Assembly (NCBI GenBank): GCA_029227175.1 | Contig: JAQXZK010000183.1 | Location: 1-53,744, forward strand | Reading direction: 5' to 3' | DNA from: Bacteroidales bacterium | GTDB taxonomy: Bacteria > Bacteroidota > Bacteroidia > Bacteroidales > Bacteroidaceae | DNA length: 53,744 nt | Part shown: one piece after another, positions 8,170 through 15,832 of the stretch | How positions within the stretch are numbered: the first letter of the stretch is position 1 | Layout of the letters: every line of letters begins with the position of its first letter | Made by a program: the position numbers and the translations under genes | The notes under the pieces: model-generated | What the model was told of the DNA's origin: nothing | The model's input: the letters and a program-made list of their open reading frames with translations, nothing else | Database searches by the model: none

Positions 8170-8342
8170 GTGCAAATCGAAAGCAGGAACAACAAGTTTG
8201 CTTGATTGTTATGCTGAGGTGCAGCCTATCTTGTCCAAAGATAGGGAAAAAGTTGGCAGAAGTTGCTGTCGGGGTGGTGTATTTTTGGAAACCGGGAGTT
8301 TTATTCATGCGAGAATTTGCTTGTCTTATTGTATATTATAAC

Positions 8343-8350
8343 TATATTTG
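8343..8350 (+). promoter_or_regulatory. -7 promoter element for the DUF1573 gene
   Basis: TATATTTG matches TAnnTTTG. Transcription would start near 8357, giving a very short leader to the ATG at 8365, or about 17 nt to the second ATG at 8374. Confidence 0.65.
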
Positions 8351-8364
8351 CTCTCATCTAAGAC

Positions 8365-9447
8365 ATGAAATCAATGAATAGACGATCAATCATATTATTT
8401 GCGTTTCTGTGTTTCTCCGCGCTCTCCCTCTGTGCACAGCCTCGTTTCTCGACCAAGGAAGAGACGGTGAACCTCGGTCAGGTTCAGTGGAAGAGTCCGA
8501 CAACGGTGACTTTCACGGTGATGAATGTCGGTGACAAGCCGCTGGTAATGACCGCTGTTGAGCCAGACTGTACCTGTACGGTGGCGCAATGGACGGAGTC
8601 TCCTATCCAGCCCGGCGAGTGGGGTAAGGTGGACGTGACGTTTGATGCGGAGATGCTGGGACACTTCATGAAATCGGTGGCTGTTTACATGAATGCCGAA
8701 CCACATCTGGTGTACCTGCATCTCAAGGGGCAGGTAGTGGCCGAGCTTACAGACTTCACGCAGACACACCCCATACAGATAGGCGAACTGAGGGTCGACA
8801 AGATGGCTCTGGTGTTCCCGGACGTGAATATGGGTGACAGTCCGGTGATAGAGATAAAGGTGGCCAACCTCTCGCAGTACGCCTATGAACCGACGCTGAT
8901 GCATCTGCCGCCATATCTCGTGACGGAGAACAAACCGCGGGTGTTGCAACCCGGAAAGGCAGGACTGATGAGGGTGAAACTGCTATCGGAGAAACTGCCC
9001 GACATGGGTATGACTCAGACGTCGGTATACCTGTCGCGCTTTGTGGGTGACAAGGTCTCTGTCGAGAATGAAATTCCGGTGAACGCCGTCCTGTTGCCCG
9101 ACTTCTCCAACCTTACGACGGACGAGCGTGCCAGGGCACCCCGGATTGAACTCTCGGCCAGTGAACTGGACATGACGCAACTTCCGGCCAAGAAGTCCAA
9201 GGTGAAGATTCAGATTGCTGTTTCCAATAAAGGACAGGACGTGCTTCAAATCAACCGCCTGCAGGTTTCGCATCCTTCGCTGGGCGTCAGCATGAAGAAA
9301 CGTGTGCTGGCACCGGGAGAAATGGTGCCGCTGAAGGTGACAATCAATCGCCGACTCCTGACAAAGGATGCTCGTCAGCGTGTGTCGCTGCTGATGATAA
9401 CCAATGACCCCGCTCATCCGAAGGTAGAGGTGAGGGTCAAGAACTGA
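8365..9447 (+). CDS. Exported DUF1573-domain protein
   Basis: The protein has 360 residues. A signal peptide (core IILFAFLCFSALSLCA) precedes Gln-Pro. The first domain (about 25-130) is DUF1573-like, with FTVMNVGDKPLVMTAVEPDCTCT and the later GKVDVTFDAE. This is an immunoglobulin-like (ASH/PapD-like) fold common in exported Bacteroidota proteins. A second similar beta-sandwich repeat seems to follow (about 245-358: VSNKGQDVLQINRLQVSHP). No enzymatic motif is present, so a structural or chaperone-like envelope role is inference. Translation may start at 8374, giving an equally good signal peptide. The meaB-like gene follows 35 bp later and may be co-transcribed. Confidence 0.8.
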   Translation: MKSMNRRSIILFAFLCFSALSLCAQPRFSTKEETVNLGQVQWKSPTTVTFTVMNVGDKPLVMTAVEPDCTCTVAQWTESPIQPGEWGKVDVTFDAEMLGHFMKSVAVYMNAEPHLVYLHLKGQVVAELTDFTQTHPIQIGELRVDKMALVFPDVNMGDSPVIEIKVANLSQYAYEPTLMHLPPYLVTENKPRVLQPGKAGLMRVKLLSEKLPDMGMTQTSVYLSRFVGDKVSVENEIPVNAVLLPDFSNLTTDERARAPRIELSASELDMTQLPAKKSKVKIQIAVSNKGQDVLQINRLQVSHPSLGVSMKKRVLAPGEMVPLKVTINRRLLTKDARQRVSLLMITNDPAHPKVEVRVKN

Positions 9448-9482
9448 CCAGATAAAAGTGAACCAAAGAAGAAAATATAGTT

Positions 9483-10583
9483 ATGGAACATCCGGAAAAT
9501 GATGCACAATATAAGGGACTAACGGTCAATGCCGGTATCGTACAACCAGATTCGGTAAGTCCCTATCTGAAGAACAGACCGCGCCGCAAGCGGGAGGTTC
9601 TGTCGGTCAATGATTATGTTGAAGGAATTCTGAAAGGAAACATCACCATCTTGAGTCAGGCAGTGACCCTTGTTGAGAGCCTACGCCCTGACCATCAGGT
9701 GCTGGCACAGGAAGTGATAGAGAAATGTCTGCCTTATGCCGGTAAGTCGGTGCGCATAGGTATCAGCGGTGTGCCGGGAGCCGGAAAGAGTACGTCCATC
9801 GATGCCTTCGGCATCCATGTACTGAAAGAGTATGGTGGGAAACTGGCTGTTCTGGCCATAGACCCGAGTTCGGAACGCAGCAAGGGTAGTATCCTGGGTG
9901 ACAAGACCCGTATGGAACGATTGTCCGTGCATCCGGATGCCTTCATTCGCCCCAGTCCGACTGCGGGCTCACTGGGTGGCGTGGCTCGCAAGACGCGCGA
10001 GAGTATTGTGCTTTGTGAGGCTGCCGGCTTTGACAAGATATTTGTCGAGACGGTTGGCGTGGGCCAGAGCGAGACAGCCTGTCACTCCATGGTTGATTTC
10101 TTTCTGTTGATTCAGTTGGCTGGTACGGGCGATGAACTTCAGGGCATCAAGCGAGGTATCATGGAAATGGCGGACGGCATAGTCATCAACAAGGCCGATG
10201 GAGACAACATCGAGCCGGCCCGGCTGGCTGCATCGCAACTGCGTAATGCGATCCATATCTTCCCTACACCGGAAAGCGGATGGACACCTCACGTGCTGAC
10301 CTACTCGGGGTTCTTCGGTAATGGTATCAAGGAGATATGGGACATGGTGTATAGTTACATAGCCTTTGTCAAGGAGAATGGGTACTTTGATTACCGACGC
10401 AACGAGCAGAGCAAGTACTGGATGTATGAAAGCATACACGAACGTCTGCGCGACAACTTCTACCAGAATCCGCTCATCGAATCCATGTTGCAAGATGAGG
10501 AGCGGGCTGTTTTGGAAGGACGCATCTCATCGTTCATCGCAGCCAAACATCTGTTGGACGCATACTTCGAGAAAAAGCTTTAA
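9483..10583 (+). CDS. meaB: MeaB/ArgK family methylmalonyl-CoA mutase-associated GTPase
   Basis: A 366-residue cytoplasmic P-loop GTPase. The Walker A motif GVPGAGKST is at 96-104. It is followed by family signatures LAVLAIDPSSERSKGSILGDKTRM, PSPTAGSLGGVARKTRE and IFVETVGVGQSE, and the guanine-specificity motif NKADGDN. MeaB proteins gate cofactor loading and protect adenosylcobalamin-dependent methylmalonyl-CoA mutase, used by Bacteroidales in propionate production. The mutase genes are not in the window. The N-terminal 45 residues are an extension relative to the core. It is followed after 27 bp by the AAA ATPase gene. Confidence 0.93.
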   Translation: MEHPENDAQYKGLTVNAGIVQPDSVSPYLKNRPRRKREVLSVNDYVEGILKGNITILSQAVTLVESLRPDHQVLAQEVIEKCLPYAGKSVRIGISGVPGAGKSTSIDAFGIHVLKEYGGKLAVLAIDPSSERSKGSILGDKTRMERLSVHPDAFIRPSPTAGSLGGVARKTRESIVLCEAAGFDKIFVETVGVGQSETACHSMVDFFLLIQLAGTGDELQGIKRGIMEMADGIVINKADGDNIEPARLAASQLRNAIHIFPTPESGWTPHVLTYSGFFGNGIKEIWDMVYSYIAFVKENGYFDYRRNEQSKYWMYESIHERLRDNFYQNPLIESMLQDEERAVLEGRISSFIAAKHLLDAYFEKKL

Positions 10584-10610
10584 AATAATATCATCAAAAC
10601 TCAAATCGTT

Positions 10611-11447
10611 ATGGGAAAGCAGGCTCAATACATTCGTAGAATTGAGGTCCACAATTTGTGGAACCGCTACGAGATTGCCTGGGACTTGAATGCCGAGGTG
10701 AATATCCTTTCCGGCCTGAATGGAGCTGGTAAGTCAACGATTATCAATCGTACCATCAGCAGCCTTGAATCACCGGTAAGCGGAGATGCTAAGAATGGGC
10801 AGACGGAAGGAGTTACATTATACTTTGACGACCCCGAGGCGGACTACATTCCTTTTGACACCATTCGATCTTACGACCGTCCATTGGTGATGGGTGACTT
10901 TACGGCTCGAATGGCCGACCCGAATGTCCATTCTGAACTGGATTGGCAGCTCTATCTCCTGCAACGCCGTTACTTGGACTATCAGGTGAATATAGGTAAT
11001 AAGATGATAGAGCTTCTGGGCGGCAGCGACGAAGACAGGATGAAGGCGGCTGATTTATCCCGCCCCAAACGCTTGTTTCAGGACTTGATGGATGACCTCT
11101 TCTCCTATACGCGAAAGAAGATAGACCGTCATAGTAACGAAATTGCTTTCTTCCAGGATGACGAGCGACTCTCGCCCTACAAGCTTTCAAGCGGTGAGAA
11201 GCAGATGCTGGTCATTCTGCTTACTGTTCTGGTGCGTAACGGACAGCATTCGGTGCTGTTTATGGACGAGCCGGAGGCTTCGCTGCACATTGAGTGGCAG
11301 CAGCGGCTGATTCAGATGATACGCGACCTGAATCCTAACGTGCAGATAATCATGACTACTCACTCTCCGGCCGTCATCATGGAGGGTTGGATGGGAGCCG
11401 TAACCGAGGTAAGCGAAATTACTACATCCATACATCAGAATGGCTAA
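10611..11447 (+). CDS. AAA family (AAA_15/21-type, ABC-like) ATPase paired with DUF4435 protein
   Basis: A 278-residue ATPase of the ABC/OLD-like class. Walker A (GLNGAGKST) is at residues 35-43, the signature LSSGEK at 192-197, Walker B with the catalytic Glu (FMDEPE, Asp219-Glu220) follows, and an H-loop (TTHSP, His251) lies near the C-terminus. No membrane segment or nuclease domain is present. Such ATPases often act with a separate Toprim effector. The next gene overlaps this one by 8 bp and encodes DUF4435, the same pairing as AriA/AriB of the PARIS anti-phage system. Whether this pair is defensive or has a housekeeping role is not decidable from sequence. It may be transcribed with meaB (27-bp gap). 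Confidence 0.85.
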   Translation: MGKQAQYIRRIEVHNLWNRYEIAWDLNAEVNILSGLNGAGKSTIINRTISSLESPVSGDAKNGQTEGVTLYFDDPEADYIPFDTIRSYDRPLVMGDFTARMADPNVHSELDWQLYLLQRRYLDYQVNIGNKMIELLGGSDEDRMKAADLSRPKRLFQDLMDDLFSYTRKKIDRHSNEIAFFQDDERLSPYKLSSGEKQMLVILLTVLVRNGQHSVLFMDEPEASLHIEWQQRLIQMIRDLNPNVQIIMTTHSPAVIMEGWMGAVTEVSEITTSIHQNG

Positions 11448-12444
11448 CATACTGAAGCATAATCTGTCGTCCAAATATCTGGAGGCAGCATCGTTGCTCT
11501 CTCCCCGCAAACAGCGTCAACGCATTGTGGCCTATGTGGAGAGTTACGACGACATCGCTTTTTGGCGAACGTTGCTGTCTGAGTTTGAGAACGAGGATTA
11601 CTACTTCAGTGTGATGCTACCGTGCAATGACTCGTTGGCTAAAGGCAAGAAAGTGGCGCTTACGAATCTGATGACTCCTTCTCAGTTGGGGCATCACTTG
11701 ATAGCCTGTGTAGACAGCGATTATGATTTCCTGCTTCAAGGTGCAACCCATACATCCAAATTCATGAATGAGTCACCGTTTGTCTTGCAGACCTATGCCT
11801 ACGCCATAGAGAGCTACCATTGCTATGCAGAATCGCTGCGCGAATTGTGTGTGCGGGCTACGCTGAACGACCGTTTCGTCATGGATTTCCCTAAGTTCTT
11901 CAAACGCTATTCGGAGATTATCTATCCGTTATTTATCTGGAACGTCTATTTCTATCGCCAGCATGACACGAATACTTTCACCATGCATGACTTTAACAAT
12001 ACGACAACGTTGCGGGTGGTGGATATCAAGAATACGCAGAAGATGTTCGAACGCCTGGAACATGACGTGAATGTCAGACTGCATCGCCTGGAAAACAGAC
12101 ATTCCTCACACAGAAGCAAGGTGAAGGAGTTGGAAAAGAAACTTATTCCCCTTGGACTGCTTCCGGAAAACACCTACTTATACATACAAGGTCACCACTT
12201 GCACGACAATGTCGTGATGAAACTGCTGAATCAGGTGTGTACAATGTTACGTCGGGAACGCGAGGATGAAATCAAACGCCTGGCTACACACTCCAAGCAG
12301 TTTCAGAACGAGATGACGTGCTATGAAAACAGTCAGGCTCCTGTTGCGCTGATGTTGAAAAAAAATGAGGATTATAAGTCGCTTTTCCTCTATCAGTGGA
12401 TGCGTGAGGATGTGAGGAACTTGATGGAACAGCTCAGGAAATAA
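11440..12444 (+). CDS. DUF4435 (Toprim-like) domain protein, partner of the preceding ATPase
   Basis: A 334-residue protein with the DUF4435 pattern. The first strand is IVAYVESYDDIAFW, in which Glu34 corresponds to the Toprim catalytic glutamate. After about 55 residues comes HHLIACVDSDYDFLL, in which Asp92 and Asp94 form the DxD metal-binding pair. The following segment (about 115-175, TYAYAIESYHCYAE) is also typical of DUF4435. The C-terminal half is charged and helical. Toprim domains cleave or rejoin nucleic acids, and in PARIS the DUF4435 protein AriB is the effector released by the ATPase. The ATG overlaps the end of the ATPase gene by 8 bp, so translation is probably coupled. It ends at a strong terminator. 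Confidence 0.82.
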   Translation: MANILKHNLSSKYLEAASLLSPRKQRQRIVAYVESYDDIAFWRTLLSEFENEDYYFSVMLPCNDSLAKGKKVALTNLMTPSQLGHHLIACVDSDYDFLLQGATHTSKFMNESPFVLQTYAYAIESYHCYAESLRELCVRATLNDRFVMDFPKFFKRYSEIIYPLFIWNVYFYRQHDTNTFTMHDFNNTTTLRVVDIKNTQKMFERLEHDVNVRLHRLENRHSSHRSKVKELEKKLIPLGLLPENTYLYIQGHHLHDNVVMKLLNQVCTMLRREREDEIKRLATHSKQFQNEMTCYENSQAPVALMLKKNEDYKSLFLYQWMREDVRNLMEQLRK

Positions 12445-12459
12445 GGAGATACCCATCAA

Positions 12460-12507
12460 ACAAACAGGAGGCTGTGTCGTTTGTATGCGATACAGCCTCC
12501 TGTTTGT
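12460..12507. terminator. Rho-independent terminator after the AAA/DUF4435 pair
   Basis: The arms ACAAACAGGAGGCTGT (12460-12475) and ACAGCCTCCTGTTTGT (12492-12507) are perfectly complementary with a 16-nt loop. It lies between the convergent DUF4435 and MFS genes and could act in both directions. Confidence 0.8.
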
Positions 12508-12613
12508 TGTTCATGGACAATCGTACGGATTGTTTCTTATCCCCTATCAACTTATAGGATAGAATTCCTAATGAACGTTCTGGGTTTAACTTTTACCGAA
12601 CAGCAATAGTCTC

Positions 12614-14023
12614 TTATTTGATATTAGGGAGTTCCAATCCGTAGCCACGTTTCTTATCAACCACCTTAAGGTAGATGGCGATGAGTAGAGCCAAGATACC
12701 GAATCCAGCAAAGACAACAAGTGGCATGGTGTAGTCATATGGAATGAAATCTGCACCCATCTCCTTGGCAGCAATGACTGCTGGGTTGTCTGCATTGCTT
12801 GATGAAAGCACGTAGCCGATGAGCATAGGAACAAGGCATAGACCGATGTTCTGTACCCAGAAGATGAGGCAATAGGCACTACCGAGGATTTTCTCGTCTA
12901 CAATCTTAGGTACGGAAGGCCATAGAGCAGCCGGCACAAGTGCAAAGGAGATACCAAGCAAGACAATAGTACCATAGGCAATGAGCTCACTGTGCGTGCC
13001 CGGCAGGACAAATGCAAAGATGAGGTGACAGCAGATGAGCAACAAGGCACCGCCGATGAGCATAGTCGCTCCCTTGCCCTTACGGTCAAGAAGGTTTCCT
13101 AAGAACGGGGTGATGATAGCTGCGCCAACGGGGAACCAACGGAAGATGTTGGAAGCTTCTTCCGGAGAGATACCGTCCAGATTGCACTGAAGCATATTGG
13201 CTCCATAACGCTGGAACGGGAAGATTGCACTGTAATAGAGTACGCAGAGAAGAGCCACAATCCAGAATGCCTCGGAGGTGAGAATCTTGCCGAGGTCGGA
13301 GAACTTGAATTCTTCTTCAGAACTGTCTTCTGCTATTTCGTCGGTTTGTTGATCGAGCTTCTTGTCCATGAAGGTGAAGACGGTATAGGTTATCAAACCA
13401 ATGAGCAAAAGTACGGTACAGAAGGCAACTGGTGCGGTCACTGTTCCGAACTTCTCGGCAATGATGGGTGAAATGGAGAAGATAGCAAAAACACCGATAC
13501 GGGCAATAGCCATTTCAAGGCCCATGGCAAGAGCCATCTCTTTGCCTTTGAACCACTTGGCGATGGCCTTGGACACAGTTGTTCCTGCCATTTCACAGCC
13601 ACATCCAAAGAGCATGAATCCTAAGAATGCCATCTTGGCACTGGCAGGCATGGCAACCCACCATGAGCCGAGCCACTCGGCAAAGGCTGTTGTCTGGAAC
13701 CACTCTGTGATACCGACAAGCTTAATACATGCTCCGATAAACATCATGGATGCAGAGAGAACTCCGGTAAAACGAATTCCCATCTTGTCGAGGATTACAC
13801 CGGCGATGATGAGGAAACCGCATACGTTCAAAATGTATTCGGAAGCTGCGTAAGTTCCAAATACGTCAGGATTCCATCCTTTTTGGCTTTCGATTAAAGC
13901 CTGGATAGGTGACATTACATCGACAAACATGTAGCCGAAGAACATCATAGAAGCGACAAGGACGAGGGCTGTCCAACGGGCAGCCGGCGAGTCGCTCAAC
14001 TTGCGTTTGATTGTTTCTGTCAT
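12614..14023 (-). CDS. Major facilitator superfamily (MFS) transporter
   Basis: This 469-residue inner-membrane protein has about 12 hydrophobic helices in two halves separated by a charged, acidic loop around 225-245 (KKLDQQTDEIAEDSSEEEF). MFS features include the loop DKMGIRFTG after helix 2 and its counterpart NLLDRKGKGATM in the second half. The Ala/Gly-rich helices contain GCGCEMAGTTVSK. The substrate is unknown. The start codon lies only about 35 bp from the secG terminator, so its promoter must be compact or overlap that hairpin. I found only a weak -7-like match (AATCTTTA on the minus strand). Confidence 0.9.
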   Translation of the reverse strand: MTETIKRKLSDSPAARWTALVLVASMMFFGYMFVDVMSPIQALIESQKGWNPDVFGTYAASEYILNVCGFLIIAGVILDKMGIRFTGVLSASMMFIGACIKLVGITEWFQTTAFAEWLGSWWVAMPASAKMAFLGFMLFGCGCEMAGTTVSKAIAKWFKGKEMALAMGLEMAIARIGVFAIFSISPIIAEKFGTVTAPVAFCTVLLLIGLITYTVFTFMDKKLDQQTDEIAEDSSEEEFKFSDLGKILTSEAFWIVALLCVLYYSAIFPFQRYGANMLQCNLDGISPEEASNIFRWFPVGAAIITPFLGNLLDRKGKGATMLIGGALLLICCHLIFAFVLPGTHSELIAYGTIVLLGISFALVPAALWPSVPKIVDEKILGSAYCLIFWVQNIGLCLVPMLIGYVLSSSNADNPAVIAAKEMGADFIPYDYTMPLVVFAGFGILALLIAIYLKVVDKKRGYGLELPNIK

Positions 14024-14055
14024 ATTGTTTAAGGATAAAGATTGAGTACAGTAAC

Positions 14056-14097
14056 AAAAAAGGTCAGCATCCTCACGAAGAGGATGCTGACCTTTTG
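14056..14097 (-). terminator. Rho-independent terminator of the secG unit
   Basis: The arms AAAAGGTCAGCATCCTC (14058-14074) and GAGGATGCTGACCTTTT (14080-14096) form a 17-bp stem with a 5-nt loop. A T-run follows on the minus strand. It closes the long minus-strand operon ending with secG. Confidence 0.9.
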
Positions 14098-14120
14098 TTT
14101 ATTTCAATGTTGGAAGGACA

Positions 14121-14474
14121 TTATTCCTGCTCTGTAGTAGTAGCCTCGCTGTCAATGGCAGGAGCCTCAGTACCTGTAGGAAGGTTATATGGATTTGTCT
14201 TTTCCTCCTGTTGTGCCTGTTCAAGAATGATATTTCCCTGCTGGCTTGTTGATGAAGGCAGAGTGTAAGCAGATACAATGCTGATAATTACCATGATAGC
14301 AGCAAGAGTCCATGTTGTTTTCTCGAGGAAATCAGTTGTCTTGCGAACCCCTACAATCTGGTTAGCAGAAGAGAAACTTGATGCCAAGCCACCACCTTTG
14401 GAGTTCTGAATCAACACGATGAGACACATCAAGATGGCTACAACGACCATTAAGATTACTAATAATGCGTACAT
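14121..14474 (-). CDS. secG: Preprotein translocase subunit SecG
   Basis: A 117-residue inner-membrane protein with two transmembrane helices (about 3-22 and 52-72). Between them is the SecG loop VLIQNSKGGGLASSF, followed by QIVGVRKTTDFLEKTTW. SecG assists SecYEG/SecA-driven protein export. A Gln/Glu/Thr-rich tail (about 78-117) extends beyond the usual core, as often seen in Bacteroidota SecG. It is the last gene of the unit, 8 bp behind the TPR gene and ahead of a strong terminator. Confidence 0.95.
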   Translation of the reverse strand: MYALLVILMVVVAILMCLIVLIQNSKGGGLASSFSSANQIVGVRKTTDFLEKTTWTLAAIMVIISIVSAYTLPSSTSQQGNIILEQAQQEEKTNPYNLPTGTEAPAIDSEATTTEQE

Positions 14475-14482
14475 TTTTCGTT

Positions 14483-15307
14483 CTATTTTGTTTTTTCGTT
14501 AATAATCAATTTCTGTAAAAAACGAATTTGGTCTGCAAAGTAAGCGTTTTTTTTCGGATAAATCAAACTTAAACGGTTTAATATTTCAAGTGCTTTGCCA
14601 TATCTGCGCTGTTTTACATAAATTTTGGCCAGAGTTTCTGTAAAGTAACTCTCGTCGGGAACGTCATCTTCGTCAAAATAGGATGTATCAGCTACAGGGG
14701 GTGGTTGCGGCATACCAGTTTTTCGGGAGTTTCTTGCATTGGTGACAGATGTTTCGGCTTCCCGCTTATCGGAAGTAGCCGTGAGAGGTTGTAGTGTATA
14801 AGTTTCGTCGTCTGTTTCTTCTTCATCCTCCTCGCACGTGGTCAGGTCGTAATCTACGGGTTGCTCGAGTGTTTGTACTGTTTTTCTTTGTGATGGTGTT
14901 TCCTCTGTCAGTGAGTAGCTGGCAGCATAGGTAAAGTCCTCAAGGGTTGTGTCGGCATCCTGTGGAAGTGTAGAGAGGAAGGAGTCGATGAGAGAAAGTG
15001 TACGGTCGTCATCATTCTCCTGCTGTTCTTCCGTGGCAAGGATTACTTTCTGGTTGGGCGTGAGCTGGAAGCGGTGTCCTTCAAGCAGATGAAAGAGAAT
15101 CTTGCGGTCAGTAATGTAGAGAGCTGAGTTGCGAAGCTCCGCTCCAAATGTTGCATCGTGCAGGAGATAGAGATTCTGTAGGTAAAGCAAGCGCAACGAC
15201 TGGGAGGACGGGTAACGGTTAACCATGACACGCAAATCATAGAGCGTCTCGGTGTTGAGCGCTTCCGGATGGGCGAGCAGATAAGTAAACCGTGTTGCGT
15301 TAAGCAT
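14483..15307 (-). CDS. Tetratricopeptide-repeat protein between lptE and secG
   Basis: A 274-residue protein without signal peptide or membrane helix. The N-terminal part (1-90, with LYDLRVMVNRYPSSQSLRLLYLQNLYLL) is helical and TPR-like. The centre (about 95-215) is acidic, Thr/Ser/Glu rich and probably disordered. The C-terminus (about 220-270) carries a further TPR unit, TLAKIYVKQRRYGKALEILNRLSLIYPKKNAYFADQ split over two helices. The gene has 13-14 bp gaps to lptE and 8 bp to secG, so it belongs to the same operon. Its function is not established; cytoplasmic scaffolding is inference. Confidence 0.75.
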   Translation of the reverse strand: MLNATRFTYLLAHPEALNTETLYDLRVMVNRYPSSQSLRLLYLQNLYLLHDATFGAELRNSALYITDRKILFHLLEGHRFQLTPNQKVILATEEQQENDDDRTLSLIDSFLSTLPQDADTTLEDFTYAASYSLTEETPSQRKTVQTLEQPVDYDLTTCEEDEEETDDETYTLQPLTATSDKREAETSVTNARNSRKTGMPQPPPVADTSYFDEDDVPDESYFTETLAKIYVKQRRYGKALEILNRLSLIYPKKNAYFADQIRFLQKLIINEKTK

Positions 15308-15321
15308 AGTATGAGTTGTTT

Positions 15322-15828
15322 TTACCAGTTGGCTACAGTCGCGTTGAAGATTTGTTCGGCGATGTCCTTTACCATTACAGCTATGAGTTCGTCCTGTACC
15401 TGCGTGAGCAGTTTGCTTGAGTCGTATGTTTGGAAGGCAGAGAACTGGCGTTCGAAGTCCTCGTCATGATTAGTGTTGTTCACATAGCGAACGTTGATGG
15501 TTAGAGTCAGTTTCACTTTGGAAGAGTATCCACTTGCATCAACAGATTCGTTGAACTGATTATACCCTGTAATTTCACCGTCAATCTCCAAATCACCGCC
15601 AGACTTAACAATGTTCAATCGAGTCTGCTGGATAAAGAGATCTTTGAGACGTTGGTTAAACTCTGTAGCCAGTGGTGCATAGACATAATCGGCACGGTTG
15701 GTGAACTCAGCTATTGTAATGCTCTTGACCTTGTTGTAGTCGATAGAACTGATAGGAGCCAATCCCATGCTGATTTTACATGATGATCCGATGAAAAGTA
15801 ACGGTAGCATCAGGAGTAGGTTGCGCAT
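15322..15828 (-). CDS. lptE: LptE family LPS-assembly lipoprotein
   Basis: From the ATG at 15828 the protein has 168 residues. A lipoprotein signal (RNLLLMLPLLFIGSSC) places the lipidated Cys at position 17. Bacteroidota LptE features follow: SSIDYNKVKSITIAEF, then a mixed alpha/beta domain ending NATVANW. LptE plugs the LptD outer-membrane barrel that inserts LPS. A longer frame to 15918 is open but lies inside the preceding gene. The start at 15828 sits 4 bp after that gene's stop and gives a proper signal peptide. The lipobox is relaxed (Ser-Ser-Cys), which is common in this phylum. Confidence 0.85.
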   Translation of the reverse strand: MRNLLLMLPLLFIGSSCKISMGLAPISSIDYNKVKSITIAEFTNRADYVYAPLATEFNQRLKDLFIQQTRLNIVKSGGDLEIDGEITGYNQFNESVDASGYSSKVKLTLTINVRYVNNTNHDEDFERQFSAFQTYDSSKLLTQVQDELIAVMVKDIAEQIFNATVANW

Positions 15829-15832
15829 GTGT

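Noticed and set aside
8119..8175. N-terminal extension of the exported phosphodiesterase to 8175
   Set aside because: The extension contains the -7 promoter element (8162-8169), and the internal ATG at 8118 gives a clean signal peptide.
10611..12444. Calling the AAA/DUF4435 genes a proven PARIS defence system
   Set aside because: Only motifs and gene order support it. The ATPase is short and the context is core metabolism, so it is reported as a resemblance.
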